From Burkholderia sp. S171 (GTDB lineage Bacteria; Pseudomonadota; Gammaproteobacteria; Burkholderiales; Burkholderiaceae), in contig NZ_LMUF01000030.1 of NCBI RefSeq assembly GCF_009766085.1, positions 497,632 through 561,631 on the forward strand: a stretch of DNA of 64,000 nucleotides, written 5' to 3'. The notes under the pieces were generated by a model, which made no database searches, was not told where the DNA came from, and saw only the letters and a program-made list of their open reading frames with translations. A program made the translations under genes and the position numbers. Positions 53,846 to 64,000 of the stretch are shown piece after piece. Numbering within the stretch: the first letter of the stretch is position 1; each line of letters starts with the position of its first letter.

Positions 53846-54124
53846 TCAGTGATAGTCGATGATTTCGACGTCGACGGGACCCTTCGTCGTCCATTTGAAA
53901 CAAATGCGCCACTGGCCGTTTATGCGAACGCTGAGCTGACCGCGCCGGTCGCCGGAAAGGGATTCGAGCCGGTTGCCGGGCGGCGACTTCAGGTCACGTA
54001 TTTCCACCGCGGCGTCCAGTGCCGTGAGCCTTCTGATGGCGACATCGGCGATTGCACCAAACCGTTTCGGCGTTCCGCCCTCGTAAAGCGCTTGCGTGTC
54101 CTTACATCGGAACGTCAGTATCAT
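53846..54124 (-). CDS. higB: HigB-type RelE-superfamily toxin
   Basis: A 92-residue toxin. Family pattern is clear: MILTFRCKDTQALYEGG, RFGAIADVAIRRLTALDAA, then LKSPPGNRLESLSGDRRGQL and the strand VRINGQWRICFKW, ending DVEIIDYH. HigB toxins cut mRNA on the ribosome; the Arg, Lys and His in the final strands are the catalytic type. ATG 54124 is preferred since 92 residues is the family length and an upstream ATG (54133) falls within the -10 element. The RNA may thus be leaderless. Next is higA, 12 bp on. Confidence 0.88.
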   Translation of the reverse strand: MILTFRCKDTQALYEGGTPKRFGAIADVAIRRLTALDAAVEIRDLKSPPGNRLESLSGDRRGQLSVRINGQWRICFKWTTKGPVDVEIIDYH

Positions 54125-54130
54125 TATGTT

Positions 54131-54160
54131 CATCGTATTACGTTTAGCGTAATACGTCAA
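54131..54160 (-). promoter_or_regulatory. higBA promoter and operator
   Basis: On the minus strand TTGACG (54160-54155) and TACGAT (54137-54132) are 17 bp apart. The perfect inverted repeat CGTATTACG-N5-CGTAATACG (54134-54156) spans the spacer and touches the -10. Typical for autorepression by HigA. Transcription would start at about the higB ATG. Confidence 0.75.
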
Positions 54161-54566
54161 TAGTTACGACGATGGTCCGTCGCCGCGGCAGAGGCCGGAT
54201 TTTTGAAGGCGTATTGCCGTGTGGAAGAGCCAGGCAAGTATGAACTGCGGCGTGGGCGTGCGAAATCGTCCGAATGGCCAGCATGGCGGCTTGAGCCATC
54301 GTTTTTCCCTCCGTCGCGCCATCCCGCCTAAAGGAGCGGCTAAGGATTGTGTGGCAAACTTCGCGTTTGATCGCAGACGGATTGGTATGTCCGGCTCGCG
54401 CCAGATCAATGCAATAAGGATTGAAAAGGCGTTCTTATTGCCACCCCTGGATAGACAGGATCAGGCTGGAAAATGGCGCAAGGCGCAAGATTTCAGCCGT
54501 GCGCCGAATGCGCGATGTAAAGATCGAAGAACATCGAAGAACGTTAGAACGCTGAAAAGGAATCGC
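54161..54566. other. Region upstream of lolC
   Basis: A long frame is open from 54219 into lolC, but residues before 54567 match nothing and the lipoprotein-transporter start lies at the TTG. No gene or promoter is recognised in these 406 bases beyond the higBA control region. Confidence 0.5.
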
Positions 54567-55820
54567 TTGAAACTTCCCTACGAATGGCAGATCGGCTGGC
54601 GCTATACCCGCGCCGGCAAACGCACCACCGGCAACGGTTTCATCTCGTTTATCGCGCTGGTATCAATGGCGGGTATCGCCCTTGGCGTCGCGGCGCTGAT
54701 CGTGGTGCTCTCGGTAATGAACGGGTTCCAGAAAGAGGTCCGCGACCGCATGTTGTCCGTGCTCGCACACGTCGAAGTATTCTCGCCGACCGGGTCCATG
54801 CCCAACTGGCAACTGACTGCGCAGGAAGCGCGCAAGAATCCGGAAGTGATCGGCGCGGCGCCTTACGTTGACGCCCAGGCGCTACTGACCCGTCAAGGCG
54901 CCGTCAGCGGCGTGGCCTTGCGGGGCGTTGAGCCGTCGCTGGAACCCGAAGTGTCGGATATCGGCAAGGAGATGCGGGGCGGCAAGCTCACTGATCTCGT
55001 GCCGGGCAGCTTCGGCATTGTGCTGGGCGCGGATCTGGCGACCAATCTTGGCGTGACGACAGGCGACAAGATCACGCTGGTCGCGCCCGAAGGCACGATC
55101 ACGCCGGCGGGCATGTTGCCGCGGCTCAAGCAGTTCACGGTGGTTGGCGTGTTCGAGTCGGGGCACTACGAATACGACTCCACGCTGGCGCTGATTTCCA
55201 TCGCCGATGCTCAGGCGCTGTTCCGGCTGCCTGCGCCCACGGGCGTGCGCCTGAAGCTAAAGGACATGCAGCGTGCGCCGGAAGTCGCGCGGCAACTGTC
55301 GCGAACGCTCTCCGGCGATCTCTATATTCGCGACTGGACGCAGCAGAACAAGACCTGGTTCTCGGCCGTGCAGATCGAGAAGCGCATGATGTTTATCATC
55401 TTGACGCTGATTATTGCGGTGGCGGCGTTCAATCTGGTGTCGTCGCTGGTGATGACCGTGACCGACAAACAAGCTGACATCGCGATCCTGCGGACGCTTG
55501 GCGCACAACCCGGATCGATCATGAAGATCTTCGTGATCCAGGGGGTGACGATTGGTTTTATCGGCACGGCGCTTGGCGTGACGCTGGGGTGCCTGATCGC
55601 GTGGAGCATTCCGTGGCTCGTGCCCATGATCGAGCATCTGCTGGGCGTGCAGTTCCTGCCGCCATCGGTGTATTTCATCAGCGAATTGCCGTCCGAACTC
55701 GTCCCCGCCGACGTCGCGCGGATCGGCCTTATCGCATTCGTATTGTCATCGCTCGCGACGCTCTATCCGAGCTGGCGCGGCGCGAAGGTTCGCCCGGCGG
55801 AGGCACTGCGCTATGAGTGA
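54567..55820 (+). CDS. lolC: Lipoprotein-releasing system permease LolC/LolE
   Basis: A 417-residue inner-membrane permease that extracts outer-membrane lipoproteins with LolD and hands them to LolA. Start is TTG 54567, with AAGGA upstream, giving the family opening [22 protein letters not shown]1 lies at about 28-50, a large periplasmic domain follows (about 51-270), then TM2 (about 274-300), TM3 and TM4 near the C-terminus ([34 protein letters not shown]), and the PAEALRYE tail. It overlaps lolD by 8 bases (ATGAGTGA). Only one permease gene is present, so a homodimer may serve as in other betaproteobacteria (LolF type). Confidence 0.93.
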   Translation: MKLPYEWQIGWRYTRAGKRTTGNGFISFIALVSMAGIALGVAALIVVLSVMNGFQKEVRDRMLSVLAHVEVFSPTGSMPNWQLTAQEARKNPEVIGAAPYVDAQALLTRQGAVSGVALRGVEPSLEPEVSDIGKEMRGGKLTDLVPGSFGIVLGADLATNLGVTTGDKITLVAPEGTITPAGMLPRLKQFTVVGVFESGHYEYDSTLALISIADAQALFRLPAPTGVRLKLKDMQRAPEVARQLSRTLSGDLYIRDWTQQNKTWFSAVQIEKRMMFIILTLIIAVAAFNLVSSLVMTVTDKQADIAILRTLGAQPGSIMKIFVIQGVTIGFIGTALGVTLGCLIAWSIPWLVPMIEHLLGVQFLPPSVYFISELPSELVPADVARIGLIAFVLSSLATLYPSWRGAKVRPAEALRYE

Positions 55821-56520
55821 TAACAACAGCAACATCGTGCTCGAGGCATCGGCGATTTCGAAGACGTTCGTGCAGGGCGGCTTCAACGTGCAAGTGCTCG
55901 ACAACGCAGAATTGCAGGTCCGGCGCGGCGAAAAACTGGCGATCGTCGGCGCATCCGGCTCGGGTAAAAGCACGCTGCTGCACGTGCTTGGCGGTCTCGA
56001 TGAACCCAGCGCAGGCAAGGTCTCACTGCTGGGAAAACCGTTCACCGCGTTGCGTGAACGCGAACGCAACGAACTGCGTAATCGCGCGCTCGGTTTCGTG
56101 TATCAGTTCCATCATTTGCTGGCTGAATTTACCGCGCTCGATAACGTTGCGATGCCGCTGCGCATTCGCCGCATGAACGAAGCCGATGCGCGCAAGGAGG
56201 CCATGGCCGTGCTCGATCGCGTGGGGATTGGCCATCGGGCTAAACATCGGCCGGGCGAATTGTCGGGCGGCGAGCGTCAGCGCGTGGCGATTGCACGCGC
56301 GCTGGTCACGCGCCCGGCATGCGTGCTGGCCGATGAGCCGACCGGCAACCTCGACGGCGCCACAGCGGATACGGTGTTCAACTTGATGCTGGAGTTGTCG
56401 CAGACGTTCGAAACGAGCTTCGTGATCGTCACGCATGATCCCGATCTCGCCGCGCGCTGCGACCGTATCATGCGCTTGCGTGACGGCGTGTTGTTCGAGG
56501 AGCCGGTCGTTCCTGTTTAA
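55813..56520 (+). CDS. lolD: Lipoprotein-releasing ATPase LolD
   Basis: A 235-residue ABC ATPase. Walker [10 protein letters not shown] (around 41-49), signature [15 protein letters not shown], Walker [13 protein letters not shown] and the switch His in [11 protein letters not shown] are present. It has the MacB/LolD family loops and pairs with the LolC-type permease. Its ATG overlaps the lolC stop, so translation is coupled. tatD follows after 46 bp. Confidence 0.95.
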   Translation: MSDNNSNIVLEASAISKTFVQGGFNVQVLDNAELQVRRGEKLAIVGASGSGKSTLLHVLGGLDEPSAGKVSLLGKPFTALRERERNELRNRALGFVYQFHHLLAEFTALDNVAMPLRIRRMNEADARKEAMAVLDRVGIGHRAKHRPGELSGGERQRVAIARALVTRPACVLADEPTGNLDGATADTVFNLMLELSQTFETSFVIVTHDPDLAARCDRIMRLRDGVLFEEPVVPV

Positions 56521-56566
56521 TTGCCGCACGATCGCTGGATGATCGCTGAAATGCTGGAGGCGTTGC

Positions 56567-57355
56567 ATGTGGATCGACACGCATTGTCACCTTGATGCAT
56601 CCGAATTCGATGCCGACCGCGATGCAGTTGCGGCGTCGGCATTGAAAGAGGGCGTCGCGCGGATCGTGATTCCGGGCGTGGAGCGCCAGAATTTCGATCG
56701 CGTGCGTGATCTCGCGCATCGCATAGAAGGCGGTGCTTACGCGCTCGGCATTCATCCGTTGTTCACGCCGCGCGCGCAGGACGATGATCTGCGCGTGTTG
56801 CGCGAGCAGATTGCCACGAGCATGGGGGACCCGAGATTTGTGGGTATCGGTGAGATCGGGCTGGACTATTTTGTACCCGGTCTCGACGATGCGCGCCAAA
56901 CCTTCTTCTATTACGAGCAACTCAAGCTCGCACGCGAGTTCGATTTGCCGGTGATCTGCCATGTGCGCAAATCGCAGGACAAAGTGCTCAAGGGCCTGCG
57001 CGTGTTCTCCATCAAACTCGGCATTGCGCATGCGTTCAATGGCAGTTTTCAGCAGGCCGAAGCATTTATCTCGCATGGCATGCGCCTGGGTTTTGGCGGC
57101 AATCTGACCTTCGAGCGCGCCCGACAAATTCGACGTCTCGCCGCGGAGTTGCCGCTGGACGCGATCGTGCTAGAAACCGATGCGCCCGATATTGCGCCTT
57201 CATGGCTCTACAAGCATCGCAATGCGCCGGATCAGGTGGCTGGCATCGCGCGGGTGCTTGCAGAGTTGCGCGGTATTGACGAAGAGACGCTTTCTTTAGG
57301 CACAACGGCTAACGCGCACGCCGCGCTGCCGCGGCTCGGCCTTATCTCCGCATAA
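56567..57355 (+). CDS. tatD: TatD-family metal-dependent DNase
   Basis: A 262-residue TIM-barrel hydrolase. The metal motif is MWIDTHCHLDASEFD (His6, His8); the other ligands are Glu in GEIGLDYF, His in PVICHVRKS and AHAFNGS, and Asp in ETDAPDIAPS. Family members act as 3'-5' exonucleases in repair. The ATG has CTGGAGG upstream. It is between lolD and comEC. Confidence 0.92.
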   Translation: MWIDTHCHLDASEFDADRDAVAASALKEGVARIVIPGVERQNFDRVRDLAHRIEGGAYALGIHPLFTPRAQDDDLRVLREQIATSMGDPRFVGIGEIGLDYFVPGLDDARQTFFYYEQLKLAREFDLPVICHVRKSQDKVLKGLRVFSIKLGIAHAFNGSFQQAEAFISHGMRLGFGGNLTFERARQIRRLAAELPLDAIVLETDAPDIAPSWLYKHRNAPDQVAGIARVLAELRGIDEETLSLGTTANAHAALPRLGLISA

Positions 57356-57447
57356 TCAGTTCCTCGTATTCGTTCGATTGCAGGCATTGAAGGGCAGTTC
57401 TTTCCTTCGATGCGTCTGCGTTCGCGTCGAGTTTTAGAGGAGCAGGC

Positions 57448-60021
57448 GTGCGGGGTATCTTGATCGGCTTTGCGCTGGGAATCGCGTGTTTGCAGCAGCA
57501 AGCCGTGTTGCCCGGCGCCCTTGTTTTGTGGGCACTTTTGTTCCTGCTCGGGCTTGCTTGCGCGCTCGCGGTTTGTTTCCCGCGATTTCGCACGGCATCG
57601 CTGATTGCGGCTGCGCTTGTTATTGGTTTCGGTTATGCCGCCTGGCGCGCAGACATGCGATTGCAGCGCGCTTTGCCCGTTGCGTTCGAGAACCGCAACA
57701 TCGAGTTGACCGGATTCGTGCGCGGACTGCCAATGCAAGGCGCGGACGGCACACGGTTCCTGTTTGAAGTCGAATCGAACGATGCCGCGTTGACGAATTT
57801 TCCGCGTGTCGTACAACTGTCGTGGATGGCGGTGGATGCGTCCAAACGCGGTCCCGCCGCCGCGCCGCCGCCGGCTCTTTGGGCCGGTCAACGGTGGACG
57901 CTGGTTGCGCGACTAAAGCGCCCGCATGGCAATGCCAATTTTCGTGGCCGCGATGCTGAAGTGGCGCTGCTCGCTCGAAACATTCGCGCGACCGGCTATG
58001 TTTCCGTGCCGGGCGCGGCGCGGCGTTTGCCCACGGACGCGCACGGCTTTGCGCTGACGATCGATCGTTGGCGTGCGCGGTTGCGCGAGCGGGTTTTAGC
58101 GGCGCTCGACGGCGCGCCGCATGGAGGAATTGTCGTGGCGCTGGCAACGGGTGCCCAAGACGTGGTCAGCGACGCTGACTGGACCTTGCTGCGGGCGACC
58201 GGGACGAGTCATTTAGTGGCGATTTCCGGGCTGCATATTGGCTTTGTCGCGGGGCTCGCGGCGCTATTGAGCGGCGGCTTATGGCGACGCTTGCGCTGGC
58301 GCGGATTGCCCGCGCCGCTGATCGTATCGGCGCAAAAAGCGGCAGCAGCTGGTGCGGCGGTATTCGCGGCCTTTTATGCGGCGCTGGCCGGATTCAACGT
58401 CCCCGCGCAACGATCGATGTGGATGCTGTGTTTTGTCGCGCTGGCGGTGCTGAGTGGGCGGCGGCCGGCGTCTTCACTCGTTCTCGCGTGGGCACTGGGG
58501 CTTGTCCTGCTTACCGATCCATGGGCGGTGACGGCGGCGGGATTCTGGTTGTCGTTCTGTGCGGTGGCGGCCATCCTGTTCGCGATTGCATCGCGCGGAC
58601 GGCGGGCATCTGTCGGCTTCGCGGAGGAGTTCGCGGTGCCTCAGGCAGATGCTCAGGCAGATGCTCAGGCAGACGCAGATCCCGCCGATGAACCCGGCGT
58701 TCGGCCACGTCGCCACATCCGTGACCGGTTCGCGGATGTGATCGGGCGAGTCCAGGTTCGCGCGCTGGCGTGGCTTAGACCTACGGCACGGCGTATTGGC
58801 CGCGGGATCGGATCCAGTGCGCGCGTGCAGTACGCCATCACGCTCGGACTCGCGCCGCTTACCGCGTACTGGTTTTTCCAGATTCCACTGCTGGGGCCGC
58901 TGGCCAACGCGTTCGCGATTCCCTGGATCAGCTTTCTCGTTACGCCGACCGTGCTGGTGGCGGTCTTGCTCCCCGCACCGCTCGATGGTTTCGCCTACCG
59001 CGCGGCGCATAGCATGCTGACCCCCATGTTCGATGCGCTCGCCCACCTGTCGGGATCCGCATGGACGCTCTGGCGTTTGCCGCAGCCGGACGGCTTTGCG
59101 CTGACAGCAGCGGCGTTTGGCGTGATATGGGCGCTGGCTCCGCGCGGCTGGCCGCTCCGGTTCGCCGCTCCGCTCACCTGGTTGCCACTGGCGCTTCCTG
59201 TCGCTCAAGCCCCTCCGGCCGGCACGTTTCGCGTAACGGCGCTCGACATTGGCCAGGGGTCTTCTATCGTGATCGAAACCACGCATCACGCCATGCTCTT
59301 CGATGCAGGTCCGGGCCCCGAATCCACGCACGCGGGTGAACGGCTTGTCGTGCCATATCTTTTTGCCCATGGTCTCTCCACGCTCGATACGCTGATGATC
59401 AGCCACTCGGATTCCGATCACTCCGGCGGCGCGCCCGCGGTGCTCGAGAACATTCGAGTCCGGCAATTCGTGGCGTCGCTGCGGCCGCGCGAACCATTGT
59501 GGAAGACGGCACAGGATCACGGCAGTGCGTTGTTGCGCTGCGTCGCGGGGCAGCGCTGGCAGTGGGACGGCGTGGTGTTCGACGTGATGTGGCCACAGGC
59601 CGGCCCGCTTGCGGCCAAACCGAACGCGACGTCATGCGTGCTGAAAGTGACCAGCGCGGCCGGGCGCTCGGCGCTGCTGGCCGCCGACATTGAAGCCGAC
59701 GTCGAGCGCCAGTTGTTGCAACTCGGGCGACGTGAGCCCGGCTGGCTTCAGGCTGACGTGCTGATCGTGCCGCATCACGGCAGCAAGACGTCGTCTACCG
59801 AGCCTTTCCTCGACGCCGTGAGGCCGCGTGTCGCGGTATTTCAGGTAGGCTACCGCAACCGATTTAACCACCCGCATCCGACAGTTTTCGAGCGGTATCG
59901 CTTGCGTCATATCGAGTTATCGCGCAGCGACGAAGACGGAGCGGCGCGTATGGAAGTGTCGGCGGACGTGTCCATCGAACGTTTCAGACAGACGCACGCG
60001 CGTTACTGGATGGGACGGTAA
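57448..60021 (+). CDS. comEC: DNA uptake channel ComEC/Rec2
   Basis: An 857-residue inner-membrane protein that takes single-stranded DNA into the cell during natural transformation. Start is GTG 57448 with AGAGGAG upstream. It begins with membrane helices (LIGFALGIACLQQQAVLPGA), a DUF4131/OB-like extracytoplasmic region (about 65-200), the Competence transmembrane domain (ISGLHIGFVAGLAALLSGG onward) and a C-terminal metallo-beta-lactamase domain with HSDSDHSGG (653-661) and PHHGSKTSS (775-783). A 12-bp unit encoding QADA occurs three times (residues 399-410), in a loop. Confidence 0.93.
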   Translation: MRGILIGFALGIACLQQQAVLPGALVLWALLFLLGLACALAVCFPRFRTASLIAAALVIGFGYAAWRADMRLQRALPVAFENRNIELTGFVRGLPMQGADGTRFLFEVESNDAALTNFPRVVQLSWMAVDASKRGPAAAPPPALWAGQRWTLVARLKRPHGNANFRGRDAEVALLARNIRATGYVSVPGAARRLPTDAHGFALTIDRWRARLRERVLAALDGAPHGGIVVALATGAQDVVSDADWTLLRATGTSHLVAISGLHIGFVAGLAALLSGGLWRRLRWRGLPAPLIVSAQKAAAAGAAVFAAFYAALAGFNVPAQRSMWMLCFVALAVLSGRRPASSLVLAWALGLVLLTDPWAVTAAGFWLSFCAVAAILFAIASRGRRASVGFAEEFAVPQADAQADAQADADPADEPGVRPRRHIRDRFADVIGRVQVRALAWLRPTARRIGRGIGSSARVQYAITLGLAPLTAYWFFQIPLLGPLANAFAIPWISFLVTPTVLVAVLLPAPLDGFAYRAAHSMLTPMFDALAHLSGSAWTLWRLPQPDGFALTAAAFGVIWALAPRGWPLRFAAPLTWLPLALPVAQAPPAGTFRVTALDIGQGSSIVIETTHHAMLFDAGPGPESTHAGERLVVPYLFAHGLSTLDTLMISHSDSDHSGGAPAVLENIRVRQFVASLRPREPLWKTAQDHGSALLRCVAGQRWQWDGVVFDVMWPQAGPLAAKPNATSCVLKVTSAAGRSALLAADIEADVERQLLQLGRREPGWLQADVLIVPHHGSKTSSTEPFLDAVRPRVAVFQVGYRNRFNHPHPTVFERYRLRHIELSRSDEDGAARMEVSADVSIERFRQTHARYWMGR
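58642..58677 (+). repeat. In-frame 12-bp tandem repeat in comEC
   Basis: CAGGCAGATGCT repeats three times (last copy with one change), coding (QADA)3 in an apparent loop between membrane segments. Copy number change would keep the frame. Confidence 0.85.
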
Positions 60022-60081
60022 AACGAATGTTGAAAAAGCGAACGTTAAAGATAAGACGTTGTAAAAGAGAGGACACCGCGC

Positions 60082-60921
60082 TTGAAAGACATCCTGCATT
60101 TTTCGCACGCGAACGGGTTTCCTGCGTCGACTTACCGGACAATCTTCGCCGAACTCGCCGACGACTACGAGATTCGCGCCGTCGAGCGGTTTGGTCACGA
60201 TCCGCATTTCCCCGTGACGCGCGACTGGCCGCATCTGGTGGATCAATTGCTCGAAGACATCGACGCCAGACGTCCAGCCGACGTGAAAGTGTGGCTGGTC
60301 GGGCATTCGCTGGGCGGTTATCTCTCGCTGATGGCAGCGCTCAAGCGGCCGCAATGGGTGAAAGGCGTCGTGATGCTGGATTCGCCGGTGATCGCGGGGT
60401 GGCGCAGCAGTGTGCTGCGTTTATCGCAATGGACGGGGCTCGACACACGGCTTTCGCCGGCCGCCGCCACTAAAAATCGGCGCACGCACTGGCCGACCCG
60501 CGAAGATGCATGGCGCCACTTTCACGCGAAAACTGCGTTCGCGCGCTGGGACGAGCGGATGCTGTCGGATTACATCGATTTCGCGATTCCAGCGGAGAGG
60601 GCTGGCGAACCGGGTATCGATGAAGCGGCCGGCGTCATCAACCGCCAACGCAAGCTCGCTTTCGATCGCGAGGTGGAATTTCGCATCTACAAGACATTGC
60701 CGCGCACATTGGGTGCGCGGGTTGCGCATGGCGCGCCGGTGCCGGTCGGATTCATTGCGGGGACGCATTCGAAGGAAGTTCGCCATGTCGGGCTGGATAT
60801 GACGCGGCGTATTGTGGGCGGGCATTTCGAATGGATCGAGGGCAGTCATCTGTTCCCGATGGAACACCCGGTGGAAACAGCGCGCGCATTGCAGCGCACG
60901 CTTAACGGGCTGCGGGTATAG
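60082..60921 (+). CDS. Alpha/beta hydrolase
   Basis: A 279-residue cytoplasmic alpha/beta-hydrolase. The nucleophile elbow is GHSLGGYLS (Ser76); the C-terminal catalytic His is in EGSHLFPMEHP. The oxyanion-type SHANGFPAST motif near the start (8-17) suits this subfamily. It starts at TTG 60082 with GAGG upstream. No signal peptide. It follows comEC by 60 bp, and precedes pyrG with a gap of 177 bp. Substrate unknown. Confidence 0.85.
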   Translation: MKDILHFSHANGFPASTYRTIFAELADDYEIRAVERFGHDPHFPVTRDWPHLVDQLLEDIDARRPADVKVWLVGHSLGGYLSLMAALKRPQWVKGVVMLDSPVIAGWRSSVLRLSQWTGLDTRLSPAAATKNRRTHWPTREDAWRHFHAKTAFARWDERMLSDYIDFAIPAERAGEPGIDEAAGVINRQRKLAFDREVEFRIYKTLPRTLGARVAHGAPVPVGFIAGTHSKEVRHVGLDMTRRIVGGHFEWIEGSHLFPMEHPVETARALQRTLNGLRV

Positions 60922-61026
60922 CGCATATTAGTAACGCATGCCAGTAGCGCGTATCGCGGCGAGACGCCATTAAACCCCCTGCAGGCCGCTGATAAACGCG
61001 CAATCGAAACCCGCTGCTCACGCTAA

Positions 61027-63674
<2,648 letters not shown>

Positions 63675-63754
63675 AGATGCTGCGGGCACCGGCGTATTAA
63701 GCTCAGGCGCTCGTTTAAGCATCCACATCTGCAATGCACGGGTGGGAGAGTGTC

Positions 63755-64000
63755 ATGACGATAAGTGACGTCTTCATGAGCGCGAACCCTACTGACCCCG
63801 ATAAATACTCCGTATATCAACCGTTATCAATGCACGCGATTGACGCATACGGTGGTAAGTTTCTGGTGCGCGGCGGACGGAGCGGCGGTTGAAGTATCCA
63901 TTCGCCCAGCCTCGGCCGTACTCGAATTCGTTGACGCCATTCGCGGACTTCGAGACGGCCAAACAATGGAATCACTCCGCTCAATACGAAGCGGCGCGCC
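63755..64000 (+). pseudogene. DUF1330-family gene, frameshifted, runs off the window
   Basis: ATG 63755 (GGGAGAG upstream) reads 45 codons with the DUF1330 motif DAYGGKFLVRGG and then hits TGA 63890. The family sequence continues in the next frame from about 63873 (VEVSIRPASAVLEFVD), and again in the third frame from about 63931 (FADFETAKQWNHSAQYEAAR). Two one-base shifts are needed, so the gene is broken or the assembly has errors here. DUF1330 proteins are about 95 residues and of unknown function. The distal end is cut by the window edge. Confidence 0.75.

Noticed and set aside
54219..54566. N-terminal extension of lolC by 116 codons
   Set aside because: The extension lacks similarity and the TTG at 54567 with AAGGA upstream starts the conserved part.

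Overview
The window is a stretch of high-GC chromosome from a betaproteobacterium of the family Burkholderiaceae, most likely Burkholderia sensu lato (Paraburkholderia or Caballeronia). The assignment rests on gene content and order: glnA-glnL-glnG, an iscR-S-U-A-hscBA-fdx-iscX cluster, a pyruvate dehydrogenase operon whose E3 carries lipoyl domains, a PHA phasin, an RpfE-type gene with recJ-prfB-lysS, and pyrG-kdsA. It is mainly core genome. I saw no prophage, CRISPR array, insertion sequence, rRNA or tRNA.

Layout. 1-2934 is the 3' part of the RNA helicase gene hrpA. 2999-6462 (minus) encodes a trimeric autotransporter adhesin followed by a BamE/SmpA-like lipoprotein. 6978-10986 carries a periplasmic YncE-type beta-propeller, a fatty acid hydroxylase, an EI24-type membrane protein and a CinA-type protein. 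11020-16248 holds a rhodanese and the nitrogen-control set glnA-glnL-glnG, with a sigma-54 promoter and NtrC sites before glnA. 16399-19514 has exonuclease III, a toxin-antitoxin pair and a cytosine deaminase-like enzyme. 19612-26262 (minus) has oligopeptidase A, folD and a PAS kinase/FixJ-type two-component pair. 26570-33365 is aceE-aceF-lpdA. 33588-39933 has a phasin, a deacetylase-family enzyme, PBP7-like pbpG, an IclR regulator, a glycine-rich lipoprotein, a small secreted protein and a low-molecular-weight phosphatase. 40085-46132 is the iron-sulfur assembly cluster with two IscR sites. 46268-53224 (minus) has a glycine-zipper protein, lysS, prfB with its programmed frameshift, recJ and an RpfE-type gene. 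53531-54124 is a higBA module. 54567-63674 is lolC-lolD-tatD-comEC-hydrolase-pyrG-kdsA. The window ends in a frameshifted DUF1330 gene.

How it works together. Most genes serve central functions: nitrogen assimilation, pyruvate oxidation, Fe-S assembly, translation termination and lysyl-tRNA charging, lipoprotein export, and CTP and KDO supply. The accessory parts are the adhesin locus, the two toxin-antitoxin pairs and some orphan metabolic genes. I found no clearly new multi-gene system. The points most worth follow-up are the second lipoyl domain of the E3 subunit, which looks copied from E2; promoter/operator layouts of the two toxin-antitoxin modules, one apparently leaderless; a structured, possibly sRNA-bearing gap before pbpG; and a small uncharacterised secreted protein behind a structured leader.
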